DNA of 64,000 bases from an uncultured Bacilli bacterium (GCA_934098565.1 CAKOON010000002.1:1-64000); one strand, 5' to 3'. Shown: positions 35,487-44,637, counted from the stretch's first letter. The notes: generated from the sequence alone by a model not told the origin. A program made the numbers and translations.

Positions 35487-35603
35487 GTATGATTTTGGCG
35501 CTGTAGGCGCTTTTGAAATACTTGTCAATTAAAGTACTAAATTCTCTTTTTATTTAGTCATACTAATTACTTAAAGTTTTCTCTCAAAAAGCTTTAAAAG
35601 TCC

Positions 35604-35633
35604 TTGCTTATTTCTCATTAATTAGTATATAAT
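35604..35633 (+). promoter_or_regulatory. Promoter of the T-box/leuS transcript
   Basis: TTGCTT (35604-35609), 18 bases, TATAAT (35628-35633); transcription would start near 35640, exactly where the T-box leader begins. Confidence 0.65.
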
Positions 35634-35640
35634 ATGACTT

Positions 35641-35837
35641 GTAAACGCAAAAAGAAATTTAAAAGTAGTAGTATAAAAGATTATTTTAGAGAGTTTGTGG
35701 TTGGTGAAAACAAATATAATTGCTATATGAACTTGTTTAGATTAGTTTAAACGGGTAATTCCTATAAAGATTAAGAGTATAATATTAAGGTGGTACCACG
35801 TAAATTCGTCCTTATGGGATGTCTTTACGTGTTTTTT
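35641..35837 (+). promoter_or_regulatory. T-box riboswitch, leucine
   Basis: A tRNA-sensing leader for leuS. The T-box sequence AAGGTGGTACCACG (35787-35800) is clear; its TGGT bulge would pair with the ACCA end of uncharged tRNA. Stem I elements AGAGAG and GGTTGGTGAAAAC lie near 35688-35712. A GAACTT element at 35729-35734 offers CTT (Leu) as specifier codon, though the exact specifier is inferred. The terminator is CACGTAAA (35797-35804) pairing with TTTACGTG (35824-35831) plus TTTTTT; its 5' arm overlaps the T-box as expected. Uncharged tRNA-Leu should switch on the two genes downstream. Confidence 0.92.
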
Positions 35838-35861
35838 AATCCTAAGAAAGTTGGTGATTGT

Positions 35862-36278
35862 ATGGATACGATTTGGGAAAATTTAATCTTCTTTATTGTT
35901 GTTTTCTTAATAGTGTATATATTTTGTTACTATATTGCTGGAAGAATTAAAGTACCAAAAGAAAAGAATAAAGATAAGACTAAAGGTAAAAATAAGAAAA
36001 AAGAACGACCTTTTAAATATACTAATGAAGGTAAACTGTTAATGATTCGCTATAACTTAGATGAAAAGAAAGTTGATTATAAAGAATTATTAAGATGGAC
36101 AAGTTTTTGTAATGCTTTAATAATTAGTTTAACATCAACAATAATTTGTAATATTCCACTAAAAATGTATTATCAATTAGCCATTGGTTTTGTTATTCTC
36201 TTTGGACTAATTTATAGTATTTTTGAAATAGTTGGAAGACATTTAAATAAGAAATGGGGAAAAGAAAATGGAAAGTAG
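35862..36278 (+). CDS. Small membrane protein co-transcribed with leuS
   Basis: A 138-residue protein with three predicted membrane helices (residues about 5-27, 82-100, 106-128) and a basic, Lys-rich cytosolic loop (KVPKEKNKDKTKGKNKKKE). A longer frame reaches into the T-box terminator, but the ATG at 35862 is the first after the leader and follows GTTGGTGATTG. It overlaps leuS by 11 bases, so it is controlled by the same T-box. Function unknown; its presence between a T-box and leuS is unusual. Confidence 0.75.
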   Translation: MDTIWENLIFFIVVFLIVYIFCYYIAGRIKVPKEKNKDKTKGKNKKKERPFKYTNEGKLLMIRYNLDEKKVDYKELLRWTSFCNALIISLTSTIICNIPLKMYYQLAIGFVILFGLIYSIFEIVGRHLNKKWGKENGK

Positions 36279-38685
36279 TTATAAAAAAATTGAAAAAAAA
36301 TGGCAAAAATATTGGGAAGAACACGAAACTTTTAAAGCTGTAACTGGTAGTAGCAAAACACCTTTTTATTGCTTAGTAGAGTTTCCTTATCCATCTGGAG
36401 CTGGTCTTCATGTTGGGCATGTTCGTAGCTATACGGCGCTTGATGCTTTATCAAGAATGAAAAGAATGCAAGGATATAATGTCTTGTTTCCAATGGGATG
36501 GGATGCCTTTGGGGCGCCAGCTGAACAATATGCTATTAAAAATCATGTTCATCCTAAGGAAGCAACTAAAACTAATATCGCTAACTTTAAGAAACAAATG
36601 CAATCTTTAGGATTTAGTTTTGACTGGAGTCGTGAATTCTCAACAACTGATCCTGAATATTATAAGTGGACCCAATGGCAATTCTTACAATTCTATAAAC
36701 ATGATATGGCCTATAAAGCCACTGTGCCTGTTAACTGGTGTCCTAATTGTAAGACCGTTTTATCTAATGAAGATGCTGCTGGTGGTGTTTGTGAAAGATG
36801 TGGTAGTCCGGTTATTCAAAAAGAAAAATCACAATGGATGCTACGTATGAGTAACTATGCCGAAGACTTACTTAAAGGTCTAGATGATACTAACTTTGCC
36901 CCTAAAGTTAAATTGGGACAAATTAATTGGATTGGCAAATCAACTGGTGTCGAAGTGGATATCGATATTGTTGGCGGCGGTAAGTTCCAAATATTTACTA
37001 CGTGTATCGAAACCATCTATGGTATTACCTTCTTTGTAATTGCTCCTGATGGCAAAATTATTAAGGAATTAATGCCTCGTGTCGAAAATAAAGATGAAGT
37101 TAATGCTTATATTGAAGAAACTGCTAAGAAATCTAATATGGATCGTACCGAACTTAATAAAGGAAAGACTGGCTGTCTAGTTAAAGGTATTAAAGCTATT
37201 AATCCTGTAACTGGCGCTGAAGTTCCAATTTTCTTAGGAGATTTTGTTTTAGGCGACTATGGAACCGGCGCTGTCATGGCTGTTCCCGCCCACGACCAAA
37301 GAGATTATGAGTATGCTAAAGTTCACAACATCCCAATGCTTGAAGTTATAACTGGCGGTGATATTACGAAGGCCGCTTATGCTAAAGAAGAATATCTAAA
37401 TAATGAAGATGCGAAGCTTATTAACAGTGCCCAATTTACTGGTCTTTCGGTTCGAGACGCTAAAGAAGCTATTACTAAATACTTAGAAGAAAAAGGCCTA
37501 GCTCGTCGTGTTAACAATTATAAAATGCGTGATTGGATATTCTCTCGTCAAAGATTCTGGGGCGAACCAATTCCAATGATTTATTGTGAAGAATGTGGCT
37601 GGCAACCAGTTCCGGAAGAAGAGTTACCTCTATTACTTCCTGACGTTGCTGAATACGAACCAACTGATAATGGGGAATCACCTTTAGCTAAAATTACTGA
37701 TTGGGTTAACTGCAAGTGTCCTAAATGTGGAGGTAGGGCTCGTCGTGAGACCGATACTATGCCCAACTGGGCTGGCTCTAGCTGGTATTTCTTAAGATTT
37801 ATGGATGCTCATAATGATTCATGCTTTGCTGATTATGATGCTATGAAGTATTGGAACCATGTTGATTGGTATAACGGAGGGATGGAGCATACCGCTAGAC
37901 ACTTACTTTATGCTAGATTCTGGGTTCAATTCCTATATAATATTGGTTTAGTTCCTCATAAAGAAATGATTTGGACTCGTGTATCTCACGGAATGGTCTT
38001 AGGACCAGATAATCAAAAAATGAGTAAGTCTAAAGGAAATGTCATTAATCCTGATGATATTGTTAATGAATACGGTGCTGATATTTTAAGAGTTTATGAA
38101 ATGTTTATGGGCGATTATCAAATGGACGCTCCTTGGTCAACCGACTCTTTAAGAGGGTGCAAACGTTTCATTGAAAAAATTATTCGTCTAAAAGATAAAG
38201 TTAATCAAGAACCTGGTTATTCTATAGACTTAGAAAGCCTTCAACATAAGACCATCAAAAAAGTTACTAGTGATATGACGACGATGGGTTATAACACCGT
38301 TGTTTCTAGTTTGATGATTTTAGCTAATGCTTATGATGCTAAAGACGAAATCACTTTACTTGATTACAACTTGTTATTAACATTACTTAATCCAATGGCT
38401 CCTCATATCACCGAAGAACTAAATGAACAAATCGGCTTTAAACCAATCTGTGAAAATAAGTGGCCAACTTATGATGAAGAGAAAACTATTGATGAGGAAA
38501 AAGAAATTGGTGTCCAAGTTAATGGTAAATTACGTGCGACAATTAAAGTCAATATTAATGATACTGAAGATATTCTAAAAGAAAAAGCTCTTCAAGAAGA
38601 AAATGTTAAAAAATTTACTGCCGATAAAGAAATTGTAAAAGTTATTGCCATTAAAGGAAAAATCGTTAATATTGTTGTTAAATAA
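36268..38685 (+). CDS. leuS: Leucyl-tRNA synthetase
   Basis: A class I synthetase of 805 residues charging tRNA-Leu. HIGH motif as HVGHVRSYT near residue 48, a zinc-binding CPNCKT/CERCGS segment, the CP1 editing domain (GVEVDIDI to DFVLGDYGTGAVMAVPAHDQRDYEYA), RDWIFSRQRFWGEPIP, the GGMEHTARHLLYARF motif and KMSKSKGN near residue 585, then the anticodon-binding and C-terminal domains. Complete and canonical for Firmicutes. Regulated by the upstream T-box. Confidence 0.98.
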   Translation: MESSYKKIEKKWQKYWEEHETFKAVTGSSKTPFYCLVEFPYPSGAGLHVGHVRSYTALDALSRMKRMQGYNVLFPMGWDAFGAPAEQYAIKNHVHPKEATKTNIANFKKQMQSLGFSFDWSREFSTTDPEYYKWTQWQFLQFYKHDMAYKATVPVNWCPNCKTVLSNEDAAGGVCERCGSPVIQKEKSQWMLRMSNYAEDLLKGLDDTNFAPKVKLGQINWIGKSTGVEVDIDIVGGGKFQIFTTCIETIYGITFFVIAPDGKIIKELMPRVENKDEVNAYIEETAKKSNMDRTELNKGKTGCLVKGIKAINPVTGAEVPIFLGDFVLGDYGTGAVMAVPAHDQRDYEYAKVHNIPMLEVITGGDITKAAYAKEEYLNNEDAKLINSAQFTGLSVRDAKEAITKYLEEKGLARRVNNYKMRDWIFSRQRFWGEPIPMIYCEECGWQPVPEEELPLLLPDVAEYEPTDNGESPLAKITDWVNCKCPKCGGRARRETDTMPNWAGSSWYFLRFMDAHNDSCFADYDAMKYWNHVDWYNGGMEHTARHLLYARFWVQFLYNIGLVPHKEMIWTRVSHGMVLGPDNQKMSKSKGNVINPDDIVNEYGADILRVYEMFMGDYQMDAPWSTDSLRGCKRFIEKIIRLKDKVNQEPGYSIDLESLQHKTIKKVTSDMTTMGYNTVVSSLMILANAYDAKDEITLLDYNLLLTLLNPMAPHITEELNEQIGFKPICENKWPTYDEEKTIDEEKEIGVQVNGKLRATIKVNINDTEDILKEKALQEENVKKFTADKEIVKVIAIKGKIVNIVVK

Positions 38686-38704
38686 AAACTTATAATATCA
38701 TATA

Positions 38705-38740
38705 AAAAGGATTTACTTTGTTCGTAAGTCCTTTTCTTTT
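38705..38740. terminator. Bidirectional terminator, leuS and tmcAL
   Basis: AAAAGGATTTAC (38705-38716) pairs with GTAAGTCCTTTT (38724-38735), one G-U pair, with T-rich tail on the plus strand. Confidence 0.85.
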
Positions 38741-39821
38741 ATCCCTTTTTGATTGGTTGATTTCTAATTTCTATATGATAATTATCCCTATTACTTAGTA
38801 TATCGTATATAGAAGCGCCTTTTAATTCTAAGTTATAACATTTAGTTCCCTTGTAATTTTCTTTAATATCTTTTTCTTTAATATAAGCTTGTCCTTTTTT
38901 ATTAAAGCCTAAAATTCTTAAATATTCTTCCTTTGGATAATTCTTTTTAATTCCTAGGAGAATATGAATAAACATTCTATTAAGACGATTATAAGTATAC
39001 CTTTTGGTCTTAAGTTTCTTAATTAATTCCTCTAATGAATTACATTCTAAAATCACTTTTTCTAATAAATTATCAATGCCTTCACTAACGTCTAAATATT
39101 CATCTAACTTATTAACTGTCATTATTTTACTTTTTAATATTTTAAAATATAAATTATAATCAATCTTAACTAAATTCTGATAACAAGGAGTATATTTTTT
39201 GACATCTTCATTTCCATAAAATCTTCCTCTAATGTTACTAGCGCTTACTATTTCCTCATCACTTAAAGTATCTAAATAATTATTAGTTCTCTTGATGGTT
39301 ATAGCTTTTATACTAGGATTTATCTTGTTAATAGCTTTCAAGTAAGAAATTCCTAGTAAATCATTAGCATTAAAATCAAAATCAACTTCTAAAGCTTTGG
39401 CTAAAGCCGATGGATAATTATTCCCCAACTTTAAATATTCTTTTACTTTTTCTTGATATTCTGGCTCTTCTTGTTTCTTGGCTAGCTTTTTTAAAAGTTC
39501 TAAGTTATTACTTTCACTCCCAAAGATAAGAGTATCAATTCCAAGACTATTTAAAATCTTAATACTTTGATAAGCAAAAATATCACTACTTTGCACTGTA
39601 TACATAATAGGAAGTTCACAGACTAAGTCAATTCCTGCTTCTAGGCTTGTTTTAATTTTATCTTGTTTTGCTAAAATACTAATGTCTCCTCTTTGCGTAA
39701 AGTAACTACCTAGACATAAAATAATTAAACTATCCGGAAAAATCTCTTTAATTTTTTTAATTTGATACAAATGTCCATTATGGAAAGGATTATATTCTGC
39801 TATTAAGCCTATTATTTTCAT
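38739..39821 (-). CDS. tmcAL: tRNA(Met) cytidine acetate ligase TmcAL
   Basis: TmcAL (YlbM, formerly DUF795) makes N4-acetylcytidine at the wobble position of elongator tRNA-Met using acetate and ATP. The nucleotidyltransferase-like start MKIIGLIAEYNPFHNGHLYQI contains the HxGH ATP motif. LCLGSYFTQRGDISILAKQDKI, DLVCELPIMYTVQSSDIFA and SASNIRGRFYG are family signatures. The 360-residue length is slightly below the usual 400. It is divergently oriented to yceD, matching Bacillus gene neighbourhoods. Confidence 0.93.
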   Translation of the reverse strand: MKIIGLIAEYNPFHNGHLYQIKKIKEIFPDSLIILCLGSYFTQRGDISILAKQDKIKTSLEAGIDLVCELPIMYTVQSSDIFAYQSIKILNSLGIDTLIFGSESNNLELLKKLAKKQEEPEYQEKVKEYLKLGNNYPSALAKALEVDFDFNANDLLGISYLKAINKINPSIKAITIKRTNNYLDTLSDEEIVSASNIRGRFYGNEDVKKYTPCYQNLVKIDYNLYFKILKSKIMTVNKLDEYLDVSEGIDNLLEKVILECNSLEELIKKLKTKRYTYNRLNRMFIHILLGIKKNYPKEEYLRILGFNKKGQAYIKEKDIKENYKGTKCYNLELKGASIYDILSNRDNYHIEIRNQPIKKG

Positions 39822-39939
39822 AAAATCATCTCAATTTCTAGTTTGAGTATAGCGGTATAAACGAAAATAATCAAGGAAATATTGTTGCATTAATAAACTT
39901 TTTAGTTTATAATCTTAGATACCAAGGAGTTGGTGCTTG

Positions 39940-40422
39940 ATGGAATTTGATTTAAATAAAATTACTGAGCAAGGAATTCAAATTGATACAGTTGTATCTT
40001 TTGGCGAAGAGTATCTTCATTTAAGTACAATTAAAAAACTAGATAATGTCAAAGTTCAAGGCCGTCTTTATTACAACTTGACTAAGGAAGTCATCTTTAG
40101 TGGTAAAGCCTTAGGAACCATGGTTTTAACTGATGGTTATAGCGGCGAAGACATAGACTATCCATTTACGATTGAACTTGATGAAATATTAGCTGATTTC
40201 TCTGAAGAAGTTGAAAAAAACGCCAAAAAGGCCAAAAATACACTTGACCTAAAAGAAGTTTTATGGGAAAATATTGTACTGGAAGTTCCCATTGTTGCAA
40301 CAAAAAATAATAAATTATCAAAAACAAAAGGCGAATTTTGGGAAGTAAGAGATGAAAATTCCAAAAAAGATGATCCAAGATTAGAGTGCTTTAGAGCTCT
40401 ACTTGATGAAGGGAAGGAGTGA
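39940..40422 (+). CDS. yceD: YceD family protein (DUF177)
   Basis: A 160-residue protein of the DUF177 family, almost always encoded directly before rpmF; proposed to act in 23S rRNA or large-subunit maturation. Features: an N-terminal strand region ([42 protein letters not shown]), central acidic part and the C-terminal [14 protein letters not shown] (family lPixPLC). The ATG at 39940 and TTG at 39937 are both behind AAGGAG; TTG has the better spacing. Only four bases separate it from rpmF. Confidence 0.85.
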   Translation: MEFDLNKITEQGIQIDTVVSFGEEYLHLSTIKKLDNVKVQGRLYYNLTKEVIFSGKALGTMVLTDGYSGEDIDYPFTIELDEILADFSEEVEKNAKKAKNTLDLKEVLWENIVLEVPIVATKNNKLSKTKGEFWEVRDENSKKDDPRLECFRALLDEGKE

Positions 40423-40426
40423 AATT

Positions 40427-40624
40427 ATGGCAGTTCCATTTAGAAGAACAAGTAAAACTAAAAAAAGAATGCGTCGTACTCACTTAAAAAAAGAAGTTGG
40501 AGCATTAACTACATGTCCTAAATGTGGTGCTACTATCCAACCTCATCGTGCATGTATGGCATGTGGGTTCTACAAAGGCAAAGACGTATTAAATAAAGAA
40601 ACTACAGAAGAAACTACTAAATAG
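40427..40624 (+). CDS. rpmF: 50S ribosomal protein L32
   Basis: The 65-residue L32 begins [21 protein letters not shown] and has the zinc ribbon CPKCGA and CMACGFY. The ATG at 40427 follows GGAAGGAG; a longer upstream frame is excluded because it would overlap yceD and add a non-homologous start. A short acidic Thr/Glu tail is present. Followed by a strong terminator. Confidence 0.97.
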   Translation: MAVPFRRTSKTKKRMRRTHLKKEVGALTTCPKCGATIQPHRACMACGFYKGKDVLNKETTEETTK

Positions 40625-40630
40625 TTTTAT

Positions 40631-40660
40631 ACTACTATTATAATAATGGTAGTTTTTTTT
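40631..40660 (+). terminator. Terminator of yceD-rpmF
   Basis: ACTACTATTAT pairs with ATAATGGTAGT (one G-U pair), then eight T's. Confidence 0.85.
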
Positions 40661-40705
40661 AATATTTTGATAATTTATGCTATACTATATCTATAGGAGG
40701 AGATT

Positions 40706-41251
40706 ATGATTTGGATTATTTTGATAATCATTGTTCTTTTAGTACTTTATGTCATCACCACATATAATAACTTAGTTGGTTTACGTAATAAAGTAAAAGA
40801 CCAATGGGCACAAATTGATGTGCAATTGAAAAGAAGATTTGATTTAATTCCTAACTTAGTAGAGACAGTTAAAGGTTATGCTTCTCATGAAAAAGGAACT
40901 CTTGAAGCCGTTGTTAAAGCTCGTAATGAATATTTATCAAGCGATACTCCTGAAGATAAGATGAAAGCTAATGACGACTTAAATAAAGTTGTTACTAAGT
41001 TATTTGCTTTAGCAGAAAGCTATCCGGAGTTAAAAGCTGATACTAGTTTTAAAGAATTACAAACTACTTTGACGGAAACTGAAGATAAGATTTCTTATGC
41101 TCGTCAATTCTATAATGACGTTGCGATGAAGTATAATAACAAAATTGAAATGTTCCCTAGTAACATTGTTGCGGGTATGTTTAATTTTAAAGCTAGTGCC
41201 TATTTCAATGCTACGGCTGAAGAACGTGAAAATGTTAAGGTTAAATTCTAA
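40706..41251 (+). CDS. lemA: LemA family protein
   Basis: A 181-residue LemA protein with one N-terminal membrane helix (residues 1-18) and a four-helix-bundle outside domain. Signatures: YNNLVGLRNKVKDQWAQIDVQLKRRFDLIPNLVETVKGYASHE, KARNEYL, FALAESYPELKADTSFKELQTTLTETEDKISYARQFYND and MFNFKASAYFNA. Function in bacteria is poorly known. AGGAGGAG precedes the ATG. Normally paired with a TPM-domain or HtpX gene; none is next to it here. Confidence 0.93.
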   Translation: MIWIILIIIVLLVLYVITTYNNLVGLRNKVKDQWAQIDVQLKRRFDLIPNLVETVKGYASHEKGTLEAVVKARNEYLSSDTPEDKMKANDDLNKVVTKLFALAESYPELKADTSFKELQTTLTETEDKISYARQFYNDVAMKYNNKIEMFPSNIVAGMFNFKASAYFNATAEERENVKVKF

Positions 41252-41277
41252 GGAAGAAGGAATTCTTCTTTTTTTCT
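41252..41277 (+). terminator. Terminator of lemA
   Basis: GGAAGAAGGAATTCTTC forms a short stem followed by a run of T's. The following 170 bases to the tmk gene hold nothing I recognise except a TATATT-like box near the start. Confidence 0.6.
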
Positions 41278-41448
41278 TTCTTTAAGTTATAAATACTCCC
41301 CACCCACCACTCCCTAGAAAGTATCTTTTTAAATCTTTATCATGCAAATTCTTATCAATAATTAAGCTTTTAAAATCTTAAAACTATGGTTTCTTATTAA
41401 TTGCCAAGCCCTGTAACTTGTGGTATATTAGGTACATAAGGTGATTCT

Positions 41449-42126
41449 ATGCGTGGAAAAATCATTGTTATTGAAGGAACAGAATGTTCTGGTAAAGATA
41501 CTCAAGTTCATTTGTTAGTGCAACGGCTTCGAAAAGAAGGAAGAAAGGTCGAGCACTTTGCTTTTCCTATGTACGACTCGCCAACGGGTAAAATCATTGG
41601 CGGCCCTTATATGGGAAAAGAATATATTTGTCCTTCTTATTTTAAAGAACAAATAACTGAGGTTGATCCTAAAGTGGCCGCTCTTTACTATGCTGCGGAC
41701 CGTCGTTACAACTTGAAAATGATTGAAAGCTATCTTGATGAAGGGTATGACGTCATTTTAGACCGCTATGTTGAGTCTAATATGGCATGTCAAGGCTGTA
41801 AAATTCCTGATAAAAATGAACGCATAAAACTTTATAAATGGTTAGAAACTTTAGAATATGACCTTTTAGAACTTCCTAGACCCGATTTTACTATTCTACT
41901 ATATATGCCATATCAAATGGTAATGGAACTAAAAAGGGGACGAATCGGTTATGATGATACTAAAGACTCCCCAACTTATATAAAAAATAGTGAAGAAACT
42001 TATTTGGAGCTAGCAGACCTTAATCATCATCATATCATTAAATGTACTAAAAATAATCATTTAAAAGACGTTTTAGATATTCATGAAGAAATCTATGATT
42101 TAATTAAGAAAGAAGTCTTTAAATAA
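41449..42126 (+). CDS. tmk: Thymidylate kinase
   Basis: dTMP kinase, 225 residues. P-loop IEGTECSGKDTQVHLL (residues 7-22), the DRYVESNMACQG motif (DRx with catalytic Arg) and the LID-like KRGRIGYDDTKDSP. The P-loop has CSGKDT where most bacteria have GAGKTT, and the overall pattern (FAFPMYDSPTGKIIGGPYMG) is closer to eukaryote-like or clostridial type II variants. Cytosolic; feeds dTTP synthesis. Confidence 0.85.
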   Translation: MRGKIIVIEGTECSGKDTQVHLLVQRLRKEGRKVEHFAFPMYDSPTGKIIGGPYMGKEYICPSYFKEQITEVDPKVAALYYAADRRYNLKMIESYLDEGYDVILDRYVESNMACQGCKIPDKNERIKLYKWLETLEYDLLELPRPDFTILLYMPYQMVMELKRGRIGYDDTKDSPTYIKNSEETYLELADLNHHHIIKCTKNNHLKDVLDIHEEIYDLIKKEVFK

Positions 42127-42144
42127 GACTAGAAAGGACTACTT

Positions 42145-42885
42145 ATGGATTTAATAACCAGTCTTGATAATAAGAAAATTAAACATTTAAATAAACTAAA
42201 AGAAAAGAAATATCGCGATGAAGAAGGTTTATTTATTGTTGAAACTGAGAATTTAATCGAAGAAGCTTATAATAGTAATCTTTTAGAAGAATTATATTTA
42301 TTAGAAGATAGTAATATTCAATATGACGTTAAAACGTTCTATGTAACTAAAGAAGTTATGCAAAAGATTTCTAACTTAAAGACTCCTAGTAAGTGTTTAG
42401 GAGTAGTTAAGAAACTAGTACCTATAGATTATCAAAATAGATTACTTATCTTAGATAATATTCAAGACCCAGGTAATTTAGGTACCATTATTAGAAGTGC
42501 GGTAGCTTTTAATATAGATACTATTGTTCTTGGTAATACTTGTGTTGATTTATATAATGATAAGACTATTCGAGCTAGTGAAGGTATGCTTTTTAAAATA
42601 AATATTCTAAGAAAAGACTTATCTAACTTTTTAGAAGAAATAAAAAATAATAATTATACTCTTTATGGTACTGAAGTGACCGGTGGCAAAGTCTTAAATA
42701 CGGTAACTTTTTCTCAAAAATGCGCTATCGTGATAGGGAGCGAAGGTAAAGGGATTAGTCCGGAGATTAAAAAACTCATTACCCAAAATATCTATATACC
42801 CATGTCTTATCAAACTGAAAGCTTAAATGCTTCTGTAGCTGCTGCCATTATTATGTATGAAATGAGTAAGCGTGATTATGAATAG
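42145..42885 (+). CDS. TrmH/SpoU family RNA 2'-O-methyltransferase
   Basis: A 246-residue SPOUT methyltransferase acting on rRNA or tRNA ribose. N-terminal substrate-binding domain (IKHLNKLKEKKYRDEEGLFIVETENLIEEA), then the SpoU motifs ILDNIQDPGNLGTIIRSA (motif 1), CAIVIGSEGKGIS (motif 2) and IPMSYQTESLNASVAAAIIMYE (motif 3). Likely 23S rRNA-directed by similarity to YsgA/RlmB. AGAAAGGACT precedes the ATG. It overlaps rimM. Confidence 0.9.
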   Translation: MDLITSLDNKKIKHLNKLKEKKYRDEEGLFIVETENLIEEAYNSNLLEELYLLEDSNIQYDVKTFYVTKEVMQKISNLKTPSKCLGVVKKLVPIDYQNRLLILDNIQDPGNLGTIIRSAVAFNIDTIVLGNTCVDLYNDKTIRASEGMLFKINILRKDLSNFLEEIKNNNYTLYGTEVTGGKVLNTVTFSQKCAIVIGSEGKGISPEIKKLITQNIYIPMSYQTESLNASVAAAIIMYEMSKRDYE

Positions 42886-43372
42886 CTATGTTTGTATTGG
42901 TAAAATAGTTAATACCCATGGTATTAAAGGCGAACTAAGAATATTAAGTGATTTTGAATATAAAGATAAAGTCTTTAAGAAAGGTATTTCTTTATTTGTG
43001 GGACCTTTAAAGAAAGAATATGTAATAAATAGTTATCGTCATCATAAAATATTTGATATGGTAACCTTTGTTGATTATAATAATATTAATGATGTCTTAG
43101 ATTTAAAGGGCTTATTAGTCTATGCTAATAGAAGTATTTTAGAGATAGCAGAAGAAGATTATCTTCTAACTGACTTAATAGATATGGAAGTATATGATAA
43201 AGATAAACTTTTAGGAGTAGTTAAAGATTATTATTTAGATAATGGTAATACCTTGTTAGCCATAAAAGGAACTAAAGACTTCTATATTCCTTTAAAATCC
43301 AATTATATAGAAAAAGTAGATACTAAGAATAAAAAAATTATAACTAATAATGGGGGGAAATTAATCTTATGA
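42878..43372 (+). CDS. rimM: 16S rRNA processing protein RimM
   Basis: RimM assists maturation of the 30S head. 164 residues with the N-terminal barrel start VCIGKIVNTHGIKGELRI, MVTFVDYNNINDVLDLKGLLVYANR, then the PRC-barrel domain (DLIDMEVYDKDKLLGVVKDYYLDNGNTLLAIKGTKDFYIPL). The ATG at 42878 is chosen (GTG 42872 possible). It overlaps the methyltransferase by eight bases and trmD by four. Confidence 0.92.
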   Translation: MNSYVCIGKIVNTHGIKGELRILSDFEYKDKVFKKGISLFVGPLKKEYVINSYRHHKIFDMVTFVDYNNINDVLDLKGLLVYANRSILEIAEEDYLLTDLIDMEVYDKDKLLGVVKDYYLDNGNTLLAIKGTKDFYIPLKSNYIEKVDTKNKKIITNNGGKLIL

Positions 43373-44037
43373 AAATTGATATTTTAACACTATTTCCAGA
43401 GATGATAAGTGGTTATTTAAATGAGTCCATTATTAAAAGAAGCATTGAAAAAGGTTTAGTAACTATTAATTTACATGACTTTCGTAAATTTTCTACTAGG
43501 TCTAACAATCAAGTAGATGATACTCCTTATGGTGGGGGAGCCGGTATGGTTTTACAATGTGACCCTATTTTTAAATGTGTTGAGTCCTTGCGAACACCAG
43601 ATAGCACTGTTATTTTAGTAACTCCCGATGGTAAAACTTATAATCAAAATATAGCCAAAGAATTAAGACTTAAAAAGCATTTAATTATTATATGTGGTCA
43701 TTATGAAGGTTTTGATGAACGTATTAGAACTTTAGCTGACTTAGAAATTAGTATAGGGGATTATATTTTAACTGGTGGCGAATTAGCAGCTTGTGTTATA
43801 ACTGACTCCGTAGTAAGACTTCTAAATGGTGCAATTAACGAAGAGTCTTTAAGTAGTGAGTCGTTTGAAGATAACTTATTAGATTATCCTACTTATACAA
43901 AACCAGCTGTTTATAAAGATATGGCTGTTCCGGAAGTTTTACTAAGTGGCGACCATAAAAAAATTGCTGAGTGGAGAAACTCTATGCGTATTAAAAGAAC
44001 TCAAGAACGCCGCCCTGACTTATTAGAAAGAAGATAA
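43369..44037 (+). CDS. trmD: tRNA (guanine-37-N1)-methyltransferase TrmD
   Basis: TrmD makes m1G37, preventing frameshifts. 222 residues with MKIDILTLFPEMI, the Asp-containing VDDTPYGGGAGMVLQ, the knot motif IICGHYEGFDERI, ISIGDYILTGGELAA and the C-terminal basic RRPDLLERR. It overlaps rimM by ATGA and is followed by a small gene two bases later. rpsP and rplS, often in this operon, are absent. Confidence 0.97.
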   Translation: MKIDILTLFPEMISGYLNESIIKRSIEKGLVTINLHDFRKFSTRSNNQVDDTPYGGGAGMVLQCDPIFKCVESLRTPDSTVILVTPDGKTYNQNIAKELRLKKHLIIICGHYEGFDERIRTLADLEISIGDYILTGGELAACVITDSVVRLLNGAINEESLSSESFEDNLLDYPTYTKPAVYKDMAVPEVLLSGDHKKIAEWRNSMRIKRTQERRPDLLERR

Positions 44038-44039
44038 CT

Positions 44040-44480
44040 ATGGCGTATATTTTAAGTAAAAACGATGAAAAATTATCCCTTTATAGTACTCCTAATTTTG
44101 AAGGTTGTGAATTTAAACCCAAAAAAGATAAAACCATTATTAGTGTTAATAAAGTTCTAGTAGTTGATAAATCTTTAACTGATAATATCTTATCAATTAA
44201 GTTTAATGATAAATTTAAAACCTTACTTAAATATGCTATGTATGTTATAAATGATGAAGACGCTACTAGTACAGATACCGCCATTGTCTTAGATGAAGTA
44301 GCTATGTTAAAAGGGATATTACTTAACCGTTATCAAAAGTTTCTAAGTAAAGAAAAAGAAAGATTATTCCTAGAAAAATTAAGATTAATTGAAAATCAAA
44401 TTCGTAGTAAAGACTTTGCTATTAAAATGCATAGTTTCCGTAGTAATCCTGATTCTATGCATAATGGTAAGTCTAGATAA
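44040..44480 (+). CDS. Hypothetical protein after trmD
   Basis: A 146-residue soluble protein, unknown family. The first half is beta-rich (YILSKNDEKLSLYSTPNFEGCEF, TIISVNKVLVVDKSL); the second half is two long charged helices (EVAMLKGILLNRYQKFLSKEKERLFLEKLRLIENQIRSKDFA). Two bases after the trmD stop, and ended by a strong terminator, so it is the last gene of the trmH-rimM-trmD operon. No membrane segment. Confidence 0.65.
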   Translation: MAYILSKNDEKLSLYSTPNFEGCEFKPKKDKTIISVNKVLVVDKSLTDNILSIKFNDKFKTLLKYAMYVINDEDATSTDTAIVLDEVAMLKGILLNRYQKFLSKEKERLFLEKLRLIENQIRSKDFAIKMHSFRSNPDSMHNGKSR

Positions 44481-44485
44481 TATTT

Positions 44486-44519
44486 ATACTTAAGGGTTAT
44501 GCTCTTAAGTATTTTTTTT
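44486..44519 (+). terminator. Terminator of the trmD operon
   Basis: ATACTTAAG (44486-44494) pairs with CTTAAGTAT (44504-44512), then TTTTTTTT. Confidence 0.88.
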
Positions 44520-44582
44520 AAACAAAACTGTACAATTTAACAATTTATAATTTTAGTCTCGTAATAGAAAGGTAATTAGGCG

Positions 44583-44626
44583 TTCTAAATTTAATGATAA
44601 AATCAAAAAAATCATTAAATTTGGAA
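44583..44626. repeat. Long perfect inverted repeat
   Basis: TTCTAAATTTAATGAT (44583-44598) pairs with ATCATTAAATTTGGAA (44611-44626): 16 pairs with one G-U, loop of 12 A-rich bases. Not followed by a T-run, so not a normal terminator. Confidence 0.7.
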
Positions 44627-44637
44627 CAATTTTAAAA

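Noticed and set aside
35125..35532. 135-codon plus-strand open frame opposite the secreted gene
   Set aside because: It is the antisense of a gene with a strong promoter and ribosome binding site and has no translation signals of its own.
35790..35861. Upstream extension of the membrane protein into the T-box
   Set aside because: The extra codons coincide with the T-box and its terminator stem, which explain the sequence better.
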